From NCBI GenBank assembly GCA_016808115.1, contig JAEQBH010000666.1:558001-622000 (forward strand): a DNA stretch of 64,000 nt, read 5' to 3'. Shown piece by piece: positions 31,291 through 44,220 of this stretch; within the stretch, counting starts at the first letter, position 1; each line of letters begins with the position of its first letter. Made by a program: the position numbers and the translations under genes. Source of the DNA: Tetrastigma voinierianum. Its lineage: Eukaryota; Streptophyta; Magnoliopsida; Vitales; Vitaceae. Below the pieces are notes generated by a model that searched no databases, had not been told where the DNA came from, and saw nothing but the letters and a program-made list of their open reading frames with translations.

Positions 31291-34200
31291 GCATGGTTGG
31301 AGCTTGTTTTGCTTTTGTCGGGCTTTTGGCGGGCGACTGCTTTTCCTGATCATTGGCACCCCGAACCTATTCACTCGATTTTGTTGACCAAATTATATAT
31401 ACAAATTTCTGCCACTATTTACTACGGTGCCGTTCAACTACCATCTAATCCGACAACGAGCCAAAAACTTGTTGACCAAATTATATACTTTGATTTAGCC
31501 ACTTTTTCACCACGAATGAATATTATGTCTAATCTAAACGCGAAACGGCTTTCTGTTGATGGTTTATATACTATAATTATAGGCTTTCAAAAAGATTATT
31601 ACTATTCCCGATGGTATCAAAGCATATTTGATGAAGATTGACTTTATCGTACATGACTTTTAATAAAATGTTTCGACTACAGTTCAATGAAAATTGTTTG
31701 GTGATGTTCACCAGTTGGTTCTTTACGTGTAAGTGGACTATAATTATTCTGGATCATCATGATCTCAGGAGATTAAAGTTTGGATTCAGCTGCACGACGT
31801 TCTTTCAGTTTCACTCTGTTTGGACTTCCAGACTTCATGTCAGTTTTTCAAATGCCTTCTTCAGAGTTGTTAATTTCTGCGTCACTGATGACCCCAAGAA
31901 AGTTGATCACTGGGACTCTCAGCTGAAGACATTGGTGGGATCTTAACTGGGAGGCATTGGCAGGTTTTCTTTGTTGAGAGTGTGTCTGATTCTGCAACAT
32001 AATTTAATTCTATTCTTTCATGAATTGGAATCTGAAAATGTCAAAAGCTTATGAAAAGTATTTTCATTTTGTGTTCTATATAATCTTACATTACTAAATG
32101 AGAGTCATGCATTATTCATTTCTGAAACATGTATCTAACCAATTACTTGTAAATAAATTCTACATAAGATAAGGGTATTTTTCTTTTCGATACTTCTTTA
32201 TTCTTATATTTATAAAGTTTCTTCCCAAGACAAGGCCATTTGCTGGATCTCACAGATGAATGATGTCTCATCCTTTGAGATCTTAAAGAGTTCTCTGCTG
32301 TGTTGATTAGATCTAAGCTAACAGGGATCGAAGGATGTGACCACCAAAGACCGGGAAGAATCACAGTGGTTAGTCGTAGATCCATACTTTAGCTGAATTC
32401 TTCATTATGGGCATTCGGTGTTGATGAGTTATCTAAATGTGTCTTTGAAGGCTCATTGATTGTAATGCAACAATCTGGCATACCCCCTAGTGTGTCGCGC
32501 CTGATCTCGGCTTTGGCGGCAATACTCATGGGGCATCCTGGAAATGAGCTGACCAACCCGGTCTCTTGATGATTATAAGATTGCACTTATAATATTGGGT
32601 TAATTAACTAATGAAGGCAACACCAAAATTCAAACATCAGGTTGTTCAGATTCTAAATCCTAAATCTCATGAAACATGTGGGGAGAGGGACATAACTAAC
32701 ATCGGATCTTTCCTAAGCGAAGTGAGTTTCAGAAAGCGGGTCGCGTTAAATATACATGAAATCACAGTTAAGAAATTCGACGCAATTGTAATCAACTAAA
32801 GAAAATAAATTAAACTTCTGCAGACTGTTAAATTCAACGATTATTCAGAATTGATCTTGGAAGCAAAATAAACAAAGCTACAAAACATGGAACATGATTA
32901 TGTTTCAAAGTCTAGTAAACATAAGATTAGGTAATCTCTATTCTTATGTTCTAATAAATAAAAATAAGAAAAATGAGAAAAATATAATGAAAAAGAAGTC
33001 ATAAATACAGATAACTTTTAGTTTCCACCAACTGTTGTTTCTTTACCTTTCCTCTCAAATCAGTGTTGTTTCTTCTCAGCCAGTGATTTGGGGCACTAAT
33101 TGAGGCTCCATTGTGTGGTTTCAAAGTCTGGCCACAAATTTGCATTCTTGGTCGCGACCTGAAAGTGTTGTCTCGACAAAACTTTAATTCTTTGTTGCAG
33201 TTCTCTATTGCATGCTTGAGCATTATAGGAGTAATATTTGTTTCTTGTATGTTTACCGCTCCATGCGATACCTTGATCCTTTCATGCAAATATTTGCTTT
33301 GTCTATGGAGTGCATTGTTTTGTCTATTCTGTGTCGCGACACAGACCTCGGAGTGTGTTTACTGGAACAATTATGTTGCTGATTAACGGTGTGTTGCGAC
33401 ATTGTTTTACGATCGACTTCTTCCGCTGCAAATTATAGCCATTGACCTAGTTTGTAGTGGCGTTAGCAGTTTTCTCTTAGTTTTATTTGCGATAACGCCG
33501 TGTTATTTGGCATTTCTGGCATTCTGGAAAGTGCGTCTACGTGATCTGTCTCCATAACTTTGATTTCTTGTTTGCTTCATTTTTTTATGTGGACATAGTC
33601 TATTGGTGTTGTACATGTTTTCTGTCGCGACCTAGTTTTTATGTCTCGACAAGACCTTCTCTTAATATCTTTGTATTATGGCGTAACGATTAAATTTGTG
33701 GCCCACTTTGAATACCCTAGTACTTTTTATACTCATATCATTTTTTAGCCTATGTTTAGGGTATAGCTCTAAATTAATAAATTTTCCAGATTTAAATGCT
33801 CGAGCAAACTCTTTGCTACAGAAATTTCTGAGTCGAATGAATTTAGTAAAAATATCAAATAGGACTAAATAGTCCTAAATAAAAATATGGCTATTAAAAA
33901 TATGATAAGAAAGGAAACTTGAAATAAAAATAGAAGTGAAATGAAGTGTTAAAGTGAAAAAAATAGAGAAATGGGGATTTGTGTGTGTAGCCAAGCAAGG
34001 GCCTTATGAGACATGGGGATTTAATACCACATTTTTGTCTTTGAGAGACAAAACTCTCATTTGGGCATTTGTGTGGGAGAGCTAGAGGGCATCATCGGTT
34101 GAAGTGCTGGAAAAGATGGTGATTTCTCCGTGTGAACAAGGATTTGATCAAGAACGAAGGACATGCAGGCGTGAGAGGAATCTAAGTTTGGGGAGGTAGG

Positions 34201-35481
34201 GAACAGAGCTAAACCCTTCTTTTCTTGTGTTTTGGGTTTGGAAAAACCCAGCTTTGTGGCAAAAGTGTTGTGGATAGTTTAGTTTAGGTTTTGGGTTTCT
34301 TTGTGTTATTGGGTTGGGATTGAGGGCTGGGAGGGTGAGCTGCAGGGGAAAATGTTGGGTTTTCAAAGGAAATCTTTGTCAAAAGTACGGCGAAAAGCCA
34401 CTGTTCTTGTTTTGGCTATAGATTAAGTTCTATAATCATCCCAATGTAGTGATTCAATTGGTAAGAACCATAAGCGATAGGATACAAATTTATAGAAGGA
34501 CAGAACAATTGTTACATGCTCAAGGCTCTCGAATAGGCTTAAAAAGGGTGAGTTCGGGTAGCTCACGGGTATGCTACGTTTTAGATTAGTATTTTTGCTG
34601 GTGTTTTGGCCATAAGTTGAGTTTCACTCATCAAATTGAGTGATTCAAATTATGGAGTAAAATAGACTTCTATGAAATAATTTACTTTAAGGAAGTGTAT
34701 GCAAATTGTTACCCTAATTTTACAAAGTATGAACCACCAGGCTATGTGTGGAAACATTACGTTACCTTTTAAGTGCTGCGGAGTAGTTTGGATGTAAAAT
34801 GCAATAAATTAATTTTAGTGGTAGTCAAATTGGAGGATTAATTGGAGAAAAACCTTATAACCATAGATTCAAATATTTAGAAAGAATTCATTACCAATAT
34901 ATGGAGTTAGACCCCTGAAATTGAGAATATACTTGATGATGAGTAACAGTGAGCTTGGCACTTTCGACTAGTTTGGAGATAAAATGTCGTAACTTGAGTT
35001 TGGGTGATCCAAATGAGATGATTCTAAGTCAACGCCATACCAGAGTCCAGGCTCATGAGATATAATAATTTTCTTGGAAGGAAGCATGAAAAATATGGTT
35101 CATGTGTCCCTGAGAAAATTTTGCAAGTGAAGAAGGTATTGGGTAGACATCAACCTAACCAAAAACTCCTAGAATAACCGACTAATATCTTCTTGGGAGA
35201 TTGTCATTGTATTTGAATAGGGGTTGTGAGGGAGGAAAGCCAGCATTGAAGTGAGATTAGAAGATTGGAATCAAGCGACGTTTTCTGGTTGTTATAAAGC
35301 CTCCCTCTATTCTAAAATATTTGAATAATTAATGATTTGAATTTCGAGATATGATTGGCAGAAAGTGCATATTGATTTGTGTTTGAAATGATTTGTTTTA
35401 GTGATTTGAGACAATTGCTTGTGAAAGCAGTTTACGCGAAAAGGTGCGAATGTGAAAATCATTATTTTCAGTATACATAAA

Positions 35482-35483
<2 letters not shown>

Positions 35484-35517
<34 letters not shown>
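35484..35517. repeat. (AT)n microsatellite
   Basis: About 34 bp of AT dinucleotides within the solo-LTR-like repeat. Confidence 0.95.
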
Positions 35518-36436
35518 TATTGCCGGAAATTTATAATGAGAATAGATTTTAACACCTTTAAAGAATGTTAACCACAGTAAAATTCGAGTTAAGATGATGT
35601 TTTATCTGATAAGAGTCGAACAACGATACTATTGCTTTGGCATATTGATCGAAGCGCGGTAGGATGATATCGGTAATGTACACCAACCGAGTATATATTT
35701 TTGCCAAGCCGTGTTTACGCTCGACTGATTTCGGAACGTCCCGAGTGATCAGTTATCACGTACCCAGCTTTTACATATAGGTCGATAAGAGCTAAAATGA
35801 AAAATGATAGCCAGTAAACGAAAAACTATTCATGATTTATGATCTAAATGATTTGTTGCACATGAAGAAATGTACTGCGTTTTGAGATGACGATGAATTG
35901 TAATTGATTAAATGGAAATACCTAACATATGTATGTATTGTTATGCATTGGTCATTTGAGAAAGAAATCAGAAAAGCATTGTCTTATGAAATTGCATGAT
36001 TTGATTTAAACTAAAATAAGAGAATACGTGCTGGAACTACCTAAGCAAGAAAATGCTTAACGTGTTGTTTTTATCAACGCGCAGGTACCAAGTAGAAAGT
36101 AGTAGGATCAAATATCATCAAACGCAAAGTCACTGTCAAACAACGCGGAGTATAAGTAAATACTCCGTCCGATGCATATCATTCCATTCATGATATTTTG
36201 CATTGAATTCAATGATGTAAAAGTCTTCATGAGAAGAATATATTTTTGACTCATTTTGTTTTGGATATTTATGGAATGTGTTTTAAGAGAATTGAACTAG
36301 AAGATATAATTTTGTAAAAATGTATTTGAAAAGGCATGAAATGCGCAGAGGCACACATATCAAAAATGTAAAACATTCAAGAGCAAATTATAGACCTGTA
36401 TTTGAGTGAATGTATATATATACCATATATTTTTCT

Positions 36437-36438
<2 letters not shown>

Positions 36439-36489
<51 letters not shown>
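36439..36489. repeat. (AT)n microsatellite
   Basis: About 50 bp of AT dinucleotides, followed by a shorter tract at 36507-36520. Confidence 0.95.
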
Positions 36490-36491
<2 letters not shown>

Positions 36492-37628
36492 ACTCTTTCT
36501 TCTCTTTATATATATATATGTTACTTTTATGTCAAAGAGTGTGATTAGGTATTGATATCATATATACATGAAAATAATTATGTTTTAAATGAATAACTAA
36601 ATTTATTCATATATTATAGAAATAGGTATATGAATATGTTCTTGAAATGAACAGGTCTTTAAAAGGTAAAAGAGCGTTACATCGATATAATGGTGGCAGA
36701 CTTCTCCATTGTGTTGAATAACTGTGCGAGATGAAGAATGTCAGCGACCTTGTTTATACGTATTCGAAACCTGTTTACGGCGTGTGGCCGCCAGTATATG
36801 AAAGTGACATCAAAACTTCTCTTGACTGAGTATGTCATGACATTGAACTCTTTCTCACAACGGTCCCGTTTCCGTCGGCATCACTTATCCGCGACTCTGT
36901 TTCTTTGTGGGACCGAGAAACCTTGCCTTTTTAGTGTCGTGACGCGCGTTCTTTACCACCTGTCGCTGACCGGGCTTCTTCATACATTGTCTCGGCATGA
37001 GCTTTTCCGCGTTACCCAACAAATGAAGATGTTCGCGACCGGGGACTTTATGTCGCGACGAGATTACGCCTTATATTTTCCTTTTGTATATTACGGCTTT
37101 CAGCGTATGTGTATTCTTCATGTGGCTTTGCTCTTTAATTTCTTGTCCATAGATACCTTGTCCTGACGAATCTACGCTTTCTTCTGTTTCTAGTGTCACG
37201 GCGGAGGCTTTATATGGTGAAATGCCAGGACCATCTGGTTTTGACATCAACATAAGAACAGCGCGACGGTATTCTCGCTGTCTCGTGACTTGACGTTTCT
37301 TCTCATGTTACGTCGTGACCGCAGATATGCTTTGTTGTGACATAGCTTTTCTTTTATATTCAGTCCTTTGTGTTGCGACAGAAAGAGAAATCATTGTTAA
37401 TGACCAGTTTCCTTAGCCATTTGTGAGCGTTGTTGCGACACACAAAACTGTTTGTGAGCACAAATCTTTGTTGGCTCTTTTTCACTTCTTTCTTTGTGTA
37501 ACCAAATTTTCTCATAATTAAACATAAACTCAGACTGGTGAATAATCCATGTGTTGGCATTAAATAGATACGAATATACTAAAAATAAGCTGAATATTAG
37601 TTAAATAGATGAGTTTAAAGGCTCATCA

Positions 37629-40400
37629 ATTTTCTAACCAAAGGTTTTGCTTGTCTGACAAAGAAAAGAAAATTCTCGTTGCTCTGGAAGCAATTGACAC
37701 TATGCCAGGACATTTTTAACCTATTGCAATCCTTCTTGAATCGGCTTCCTGAATTGAACTAGTTAGTTGCAGTATGGTTTCAAATTTAGTTTTCAATTCA
37801 GACTTAGGGAAAAGACAATTCACATGCAAAAGCGGTAATGAGATTTCGACATGTAAACAATTTGTCATTCATCTTGATACGTGAGTGTGTGATGGTCTTC
37901 TTTCCGCTTTCTCTGCGGCCGGAACAGCTAAATCTTCTGGGTCGACGCGATTACCGTACATCATTGAGTCTCATATGCTTGTTTTTCATATTAGTCTCCA
38001 CTAATGTAGAGGCAAATACAACCGAGATCAATTAGGTCTTTTAGGCTTGTAAAGTTTGGCTTAGGTTATTGTTGGATAGCCCCGGAGAATTTAAATTTAA
38101 AAATTACCCGATTCAGCCTTTACTTTTGTCCTTGTCTATGCCTTCATCACTTTCTTTTCACGATGTCGAAGTAGTTTCCCCCAAACCCGATCTTGATGTA
38201 TCACTGCGCCCTCTCATCTTGGTAATTTATTTGCCGCATCATTCTTATCTGAGTGATTCCTTTTGATCGGCCTTTTGCTTTTCTTTTTACTTGCCAAAAA
38301 TTTTAGGAATAGTGCAATGTTTTGTCTTTTTAGGCTTTCTACCACTCTTAGAGAACTTTGGGTTAGTAGCTCCCAAACCAGTTGGTATTAGGGTATTAGG
38401 TGTTGAAACACCCTTATGAACTTAATTGTTCAAGAGAGGAAGGCTACAAGACAAAACTTATTCCAATTTGACAATTTACAGTCTTTGGCTTCTTCTTTTC
38501 ATTTCTTTCCTTTCTACTGTTTGTTCTTATTACCACAGGTATAACTTCAATTCTTTGTTTTCATGCAATTCAAAATAACATTTCCTGACATGTCTTCATT
38601 TTGGGATTACTTGATACAGGCAGCAAGAAGGATTCACTTGCATAGGATTGGATGAGAAAGGTTTGAGGTTTCTAATTACTGGTTCAATGAAGGAAATTAG
38701 GCAATTTGGCTCAATTACGGAACTAAAGTGCATGCTTGGCCATATTATGAGTGACTTGAAAGGCTCGAACTTCGAATGGCACATATCACTTCTGTTAGTG
38801 GTATTGCCTAAGATTTCACCTTGACTAATAATCTAACAAGTTCTAGATTGAACTGTTCCAGTGAACAGAACTGGAAGATGTCTAATTTTCAAATTTTGTT
38901 GAGGACTCATTTTTACATGGCAAATTGTTTTTGGATGCATTGCAACACTGTGTTTACATAAAGGTCATCAACGATCTTTGTTTTGTGACACCACTTTGTG
39001 AGTACATCTTCCTAAATCTGTCATTCAATTTCATTTTGGCTAAATTGCAACTTCCTTTTCAATTGAGGATTAGCTACCACGATGCTATCGATGGTTGTTT
39101 GGATTTGATTTTTATTGTGTGTTATTTTAATCGTGAGTTTATTTTGATTATTGCATTCAATCACAACATAATGACTTTAACAATTGTTGCCAAGTCATTT
39201 CGCCCCGACGCATCACTGCGACAAATAAGCAAATATCCATCCGTGATTGGTTTTCTTCATTTGTTCCTTGGCAGAAATGACAAACATTAAACAAAGAAAA
39301 TTAAAAACACACCGTCAGGCAAAACACAATTGAACACAAATTTTTTGCTTCAAATTTTATTTATTATAAGAAGAATGGAAAACTTTTGTGTATGAAGGAT
39401 GAGGAGTGCAGGAAAGTGGGTGTGGGTAGAACTTTTGTTGCCTGACCCTCTCTATTAGTGCTTCCATCTTGATCATTATTTTAATCTCTTCTGGGGTGAG
39501 TTCACCTTTATAATTCTGCTATGATTTTCATTTATTTCTCTTGTTTATGGCACATCATCTTTGGCCTACTCAGATTGAATGGGTTAGTATATGGTATAGG
39601 TGGGTTTTGTAGCATACAGGGGAATATAGTGTAGGGTCTGATGCAAAGATTGGGTTGTGGTAGGGTATCTTCTTTCTTTGAAATGTCTTCATGGCCCCAA
39701 TTTGGGATCTTGGCGCGTTCTCTTTGAATTCACGCTAACTCATAGCTAAGTTACCAGGAGTGTCTTATTCTTTTTATCCAGCGTATCATGAAACTCTACG
39801 GGCACTTGGTGTCCTGGAAGGCATTTCATCAGTTGATATCTCAGTCATGCTTGCCTTGGGGCATTGTCTCTATCTCTTAAGTCTGTTATCCACCTCACAG
39901 CGTCACTTTTCTCTATATATCATTCTACTCTCAACTATTCACTTTTCTTTATTTTTTTCTCTAAATTATGAATCCACTTCTTAGGCTGCATCAAAATAAA
40001 TCCTGACTGAGTTATGTCTTTAACTTGTTGTCTCTTTCATACATCTTTATCTTGCTGCATGAACATCAACAATTCCTATCGATCTTGCCTTAGTTGGATT
40101 CACACATGGACTTTCATCTTTATTCACTTGTAGGTTTGTCTCGGCTCTGGGGTGCACTTAGTCGAAGCTTTTGCCTCTCTGATCATACAGTTCTAATGGA
40201 CATTGGTTTTATGTTCTGAATTAATTACCTACCGCTGACTCCCTTTTTCTTCTCTTTGACTTCTTTTTCCTTACCCTTCCCTCATTCAACTTTGTGAATT
40301 CACCCAGTTATACGATTCAGGTGGAGAAATTTTCACTGGATACGATTAGGGATTGATTCAGGTCTGAGTACTATTCTTCATTACTCCTCGGATGTAGAGT
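37629..40400 (-). other. 3' untranslated interior of the Athila/Tat-type element
   Basis: About 2.8 kb between the env-position ORF and the 3' LTR. The forward strand is T-rich. I see no motif-bearing frame; the forward frames at 38925-39290 and 39760-39984 are hydrophobic without family features. Confidence 0.4.
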
Positions 40401-41040
40401 TTGTTGATTAATAAACGGGTGGCAGAATCAACCTTGCCGCAAGCATACTGGAGCAACCCGAGCTGGTGCCCAATAATTTTCCTACATTTATCTTGTAACC
40501 TTCAACAAAAATGTGTATGGGAGGATTTGCTTCCTCTTTTCTTGCGAGTGCTTGACAATGCTTAGAGGCGCAGGGTGGGAACTGATAAAGTAGAACCATG
40601 GCTGTACGGTCGGTCTCATCAGGTAATAGATTTAAGGGACGCGTCGCTTTCCATTTTCCTTGCCAGCCATGGCCAGGTACCTCTTTCATTTTAGTGACGG
40701 CGGCTCTTTGTTGTTTCTTGAACTTAGAACCATCTTTTGCACCCCTCATATTGAGCAGTGTTTATCTTCACCTGGCTGAACTACCCATTATACCTGACCT
40801 TATGCTCTTTTATTTTTCACATGTTATGCAATTCTTTCACAAAGATATAACTGGACCTCTCATATTCACTGTGGTATATCCTCTCTTTTCTAGCATTTGC
40901 CAAAGGAGAGATAACCTTTTTGCTCTTTGAAAGTGGGTGACTTTGTGTCTTTTTAAAAGATTCACCATAAAGGCTGTGCTTTGAAATAAAGCTCTTTTGT
41001 TCACTCATTTCTGTCTGTTTTGTATGTAGTTTCACTAATA
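40400..41040 (-). pseudogene. Env-position ORF remnant (plant transposon-protein-like)
   Basis: Reverse strand between pol and the 3' LTR, where Athila/Tat elements carry an extra ORF. Readable blocks across frames: NARKERIYHSEYERSSYIFV (about 40895-40840), a 'W...PLNLLPDETDRTA' block (about 40640-40600), and IHIFVEGYKINVGKLLGTSS (about 40515-40455), similar to the 'G..INVG.LI..SI' block of the plant transposon-protein domain seen in these ORFs. A 113-codon frame spans 40408-40749. The function of this ORF class is not established. The call rests on remembered motif similarity and position. Confidence 0.45.
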
Positions 41041-42059
41041 CTCACCCTTTTTCTTTTTGGGTTCAGCCTCTTCTCTTTGTTGCTTTTCAGTTTTCATCTA
41101 TTCCCTATCTCCAACTTGCTGTTCTTCTTAGAGACATTATGTTTTTTGCTTTTCCATCACCCCAGGCCTGCTCTTAAAGTTCGTTGAGACGGGAATGGGT
41201 GTGATAGAGTCAGTTGTAGTGAGTTGAGTTGGGGCTTTGAAGGGCTCTGGGTTTTAGAATGAGAATGTGAAAATTTTAAGTATGAAGTTCAGAGAGATTG
41301 AGAGTTTATTAGAAAGTTGGCTCTTCGGAGTTTAATTTTTCTATTTATGTTACAACCCACAGGTGGGTCGCCCTTCGAAATTGTGTGTAACCATTGCCTG
41401 GTTTTTCTTATCATTAATGCTTGTGCGATATTAAAAATAGTTGTTCACGATATAATTTTAAAGGAGCGATGTTCGATTATTGTCGCGACACAGAAAAATT
41501 TATTCACGACAGACGCTAGTGCTCAGCGAATTTGTATGCGACAACGGAGGTGTGTTTGAGACATAAGCTTCACTGGAGTGTGTTGTGACATTAATCAAAA
41601 GTTTTGAATTTACTTATTTCTCTCTTTCTTTTCTGCAAAGCGTTCAGAGGCGTATGCGGCCACTCTTGCTCGAGTAGTTTCCATAAAGTGATATGAACAT
41701 GGTAGAAGCTGCAGAACTTCCTTTGATTGGTTGTTCAGCGAAACTCGTCATTTCTTAATTCAGTGCTTTCTTGATTTTCAGATATCTATTTTAACTCAAG
41801 CATAATATACATTCCACCAACAGATCCTTGTTTGTCATTTATTAAAATGAGTTTTAGGGGTGGAATTACTCCCCCCTTGTGGTCATTTTACTTGCTCATT
41901 TTTCTTTTGAAACAATGTTCTTAGTAAGGATCTTCTTGAATTGTTGCTTCATTGTCCTGAAATGTGCACTAACATAAAAATACTAAAAATTAATAGAAAC
42001 TTCAAATGCATAATTCTACTAAATCAAACCAAACTTATTTAAAACTTAAAATTAAAAAT

Positions 42060-42340
42060 TACCGCGAGTTTGCCTCCCAAAGTGCTCAATTAATGTCCTT
42101 AGTTAGACTCGGGCTGCGAGATTTGTCTTTAGTTCCCAAGTAATTCTATTGTTTTGCTCCTCTAGTCTCGAAGCCTGGCTTCCTTCCATTAAGCCAGGGT
42201 TTCAGGGCATGCTTTGTCCTACACCTTCTTGCTCACTTGCAGACTACATCATTGCCTCTCAATGTAGTTGATATGAGATCTTTTACTTGGATTGATCTCG
42301 ATTACTACTAGGAAATGCATTCTGGTTGGCCTTTTAAGGA
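42060..42340 (-). pseudogene. Possible pol C-terminal remnant
   Basis: The reverse strand reads a 'HALKPWLNGRKPGFETR' block near 42200, then 'LTKDIN.ALWEANSR' near 42090. This is reminiscent of the end of Athila-type pol (HRLKPYL... and ...ALLGRQPR). It lies only about 100-300 bp from the end of gag, which would mean nearly all of pol is deleted. This call is weak. Confidence 0.3.
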
Positions 42341-42399
42341 CAGGGCCGATACTGTGTGAGTCTCAGGCTTTCTCATTGCGGCATTGGTATTTGTTTTGT

Positions 42400-43660
42400 A
42401 GGCTATGATTGTGCTGGCAATTTTCAAAGATTAAAAAAATCTCTTTTCATGAGTTCAAATCTCTTATTTTGACATGAAATAGAAGCATCTGAATCTTTAA
42501 GGGTTGGTCTTTTCAGCCTATTAATACTCACTCTCTATTTTCCCTCTGTTTACATTTGTTCTTAGAACTTGAAATTTTGAGCATAGGTTTTATAATAATT
42601 AAATACAGTCACAAAGGATTTTCTGCATAACTCCTTCACCATATGAAAAGTTTTCCTTGATTCCTCGATTAATAGATGTATATAATCATTTTAACAATTT
42701 GAAGGAAAGAAGGAGGGGATGATGAGTTTGTAATCACCACCACTATGTCATATCACCAGCGCTCTCTGACTTTGGTAGGGCTCTTCTTCTACTCGTTCCT
42801 TAGCACTTATTCTACTTCTTTCTTCTACTTCTCCCACTTCATGTACAGTGTGCATTCTTGCTCTTTATTTCTAGTTTTGACTATCCTTTACCTCCTTTAT
42901 ATGGCTGTCATTCTATATCAAAACCAGAGGACTCATTCTTTGTCTTTCTCTGAAGCTGGGGTGGAGCCTTATAGTGCATTTATTTCGAGTCTTTAAATCA
43001 TTTCCCTTGCCTCCTCTGCTTCTTCTTTAAAAGCTCTGGTAGGATTATCAGTTACTACGTGAAGGCATAATTCATGGCATGATAGAAAATATCCATGCTC
43101 TGGTTATGGGAATCATTTATGCACGTGGCATCTTTTTAAACAATCTCTTTTGAACCTACTCCCATCTGATGTAGAGACTCATCTCCCTTGCTTGAAAGTG
43201 ATTAGGCTCTCTAATTTCTCCAGTGAGTTAGGAGGGAAATCTACTCGCTGTATGCCTCCACCGAGTTCTTGTTTCTAGTGTTTCATTGATCTCGTGGCAA
43301 TACCTGGTGAAACCAAATTCTTTGCCATCTCTCTCCCGTAAGAAAATGGGAATAGTTGAAGCTTGATTACATTTGGTCTCACCCCATTTATCTTGACTGT
43401 ATTTGCCATCCTCTGCAGATCTCCCAGTGCTTCATTGGGATCTTGGGAGAGGGTGGCTTGTGAAGTGATCTTTCTTTTACTAGTAATTAAAAGGCGACTT
43501 ATTTCAAAAATTATTTGCTTCAATGGAAGGTTGTCACTTGTTGATACTCCTCTTGGATAATATGCCTCAAATTCACTTCTGAAATGATGTGTGACGACAC
43601 AGCTCTCTCTACTTCTTCTTCTTAAAATAGCACGCAATCTTTCTCTACGATTTGCCATAT
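42400..43660 (-). pseudogene. Gypsy gag remnant of the Athila/Tat-type element
   Basis: Reverse strand. The frame 43658-43275 starts MANRRERLRAILRRRS and contains LGDLQRMANTVKINGVRPNV, then IKLQLFPFSYGREMAKNLVS. This matches the conserved capsid block of Athila-type gag (NGV..D.I.L.LFPFSLRD.A..W). Downstream (43250-42700) is frameshifted, with traces such as SLEKLESLITFKQGR and KRCHVHK that fit the 'LYETWERFK.LLR.CP' region. No zinc knuckle was seen. Confidence 0.72.
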
Positions 43661-44049
43661 TTACGGATTACCTTAGCGGTGGGTTATTTATCACTATTCT
43701 CTGGGTTCCTGATTAGTTGTCTAGGCGATAAATACCGACTACATTCTTCCGGCCATTTAAATTCTTCTGATTAGAAACCTGCGAGATCAAATGAATTAGG
43801 TGATATCAAAGAAAGTACCTTATATTATGAAAATATCAGACGGCATTGCTTCCCACTTTAACATTCATACTTGTTATTACTTCTGAAATCTTTGTAAAGC
43901 GAGAAAAATATAAATTAGCATTTCTCTCTTTTGTCGAGAATATTGATTTTTAAATTCAAGCTGAATCTGACAATGGCGCTTTAGTGAAATAATTTATATA
44001 TACATGAATTTGTACCTGTTTGCTACAGATGAAAATTATCTAGAAATCT

Positions 44050-44220
44050 GGCAAGGTGCCAAAACTTGTTGACCAAATTATATATACAAATTTATACTAT
44101 TAGAATGAATATTACTATCAAATAGAAACAGCGGCGCCAAAAAACTTGTTGACCGTTATATATACAAATATACGCCTTCTGGCGGTGTGTATAATCGCCG
44201 GCAACAATGCCAAAAACTTG
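44050..44220 (-). other. Tandem LTR-end/primer-binding-site units
   Basis: 'aaaacttgttgacc' occurs at 44061, 44141 and 44213 (spacing 80 and 72 bp). Each copy is preceded by a version of the PBS complement: 'ggcaaggtgcc', 'cagcggcgcc' and 'gccggcaacaatgcc'. On the reverse strand this gives three successive LTR-end plus TGGCGCCGTTGCC-like sites. Two similar units lie at the matching end of the other LTR (31381 and 31465). Confidence 0.65.

Larger units (their letters stand above)
33711..36681 (+). mobile_element. Solo-LTR-like repeat inserted in the gypsy LTR
   Basis: About 2.97 kb ending 'gcgttaca'. It has no coding motifs and resembles the reverse complement of 55877-58640. Shared blocks include 'tgtttagggtata' near the start and 'gttgagtttcactcatcaaa' with ttgagtgattcaaatt. 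The LTR sequence on either side is continuous with the partner LTR. It holds two (AT)n tracts, 35484-35517 and 36439-36489. I read it as a solo LTR; a target duplication is not clear. Confidence 0.6.
31350..37628 (-). repeat. 3' LTR of the Athila/Tat-type element, split by an insertion
   Basis: Left part 31350-33710 and right part 36682-37628 align in order with 44057-47352. Shared blocks include 'ttctattctttcatga', 'aacatgtatctaacca', 'tagatctaagctaac' and 'attcagtcctttgtgttg'. The 2.97-kb stretch between them is foreign. A T/G-rich stretch and many TCGCGAC motifs mark the LTR interior. Open frames here (31285-31641, 33111-33386, 36738-37166) are not conserved in the partner LTR. Confidence 0.78.

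Noticed and set aside
31285..31641. 118-codon forward open frame
   Set aside because: Covers the LTR edge and tandem 'ttgttgaccaaattatata' repeats; no protein motif.
36738..37166. 142-codon forward open frame
   Set aside because: Inside the other LTR of the same gypsy element; the aligned region near 46450-46900 is not open in that frame.
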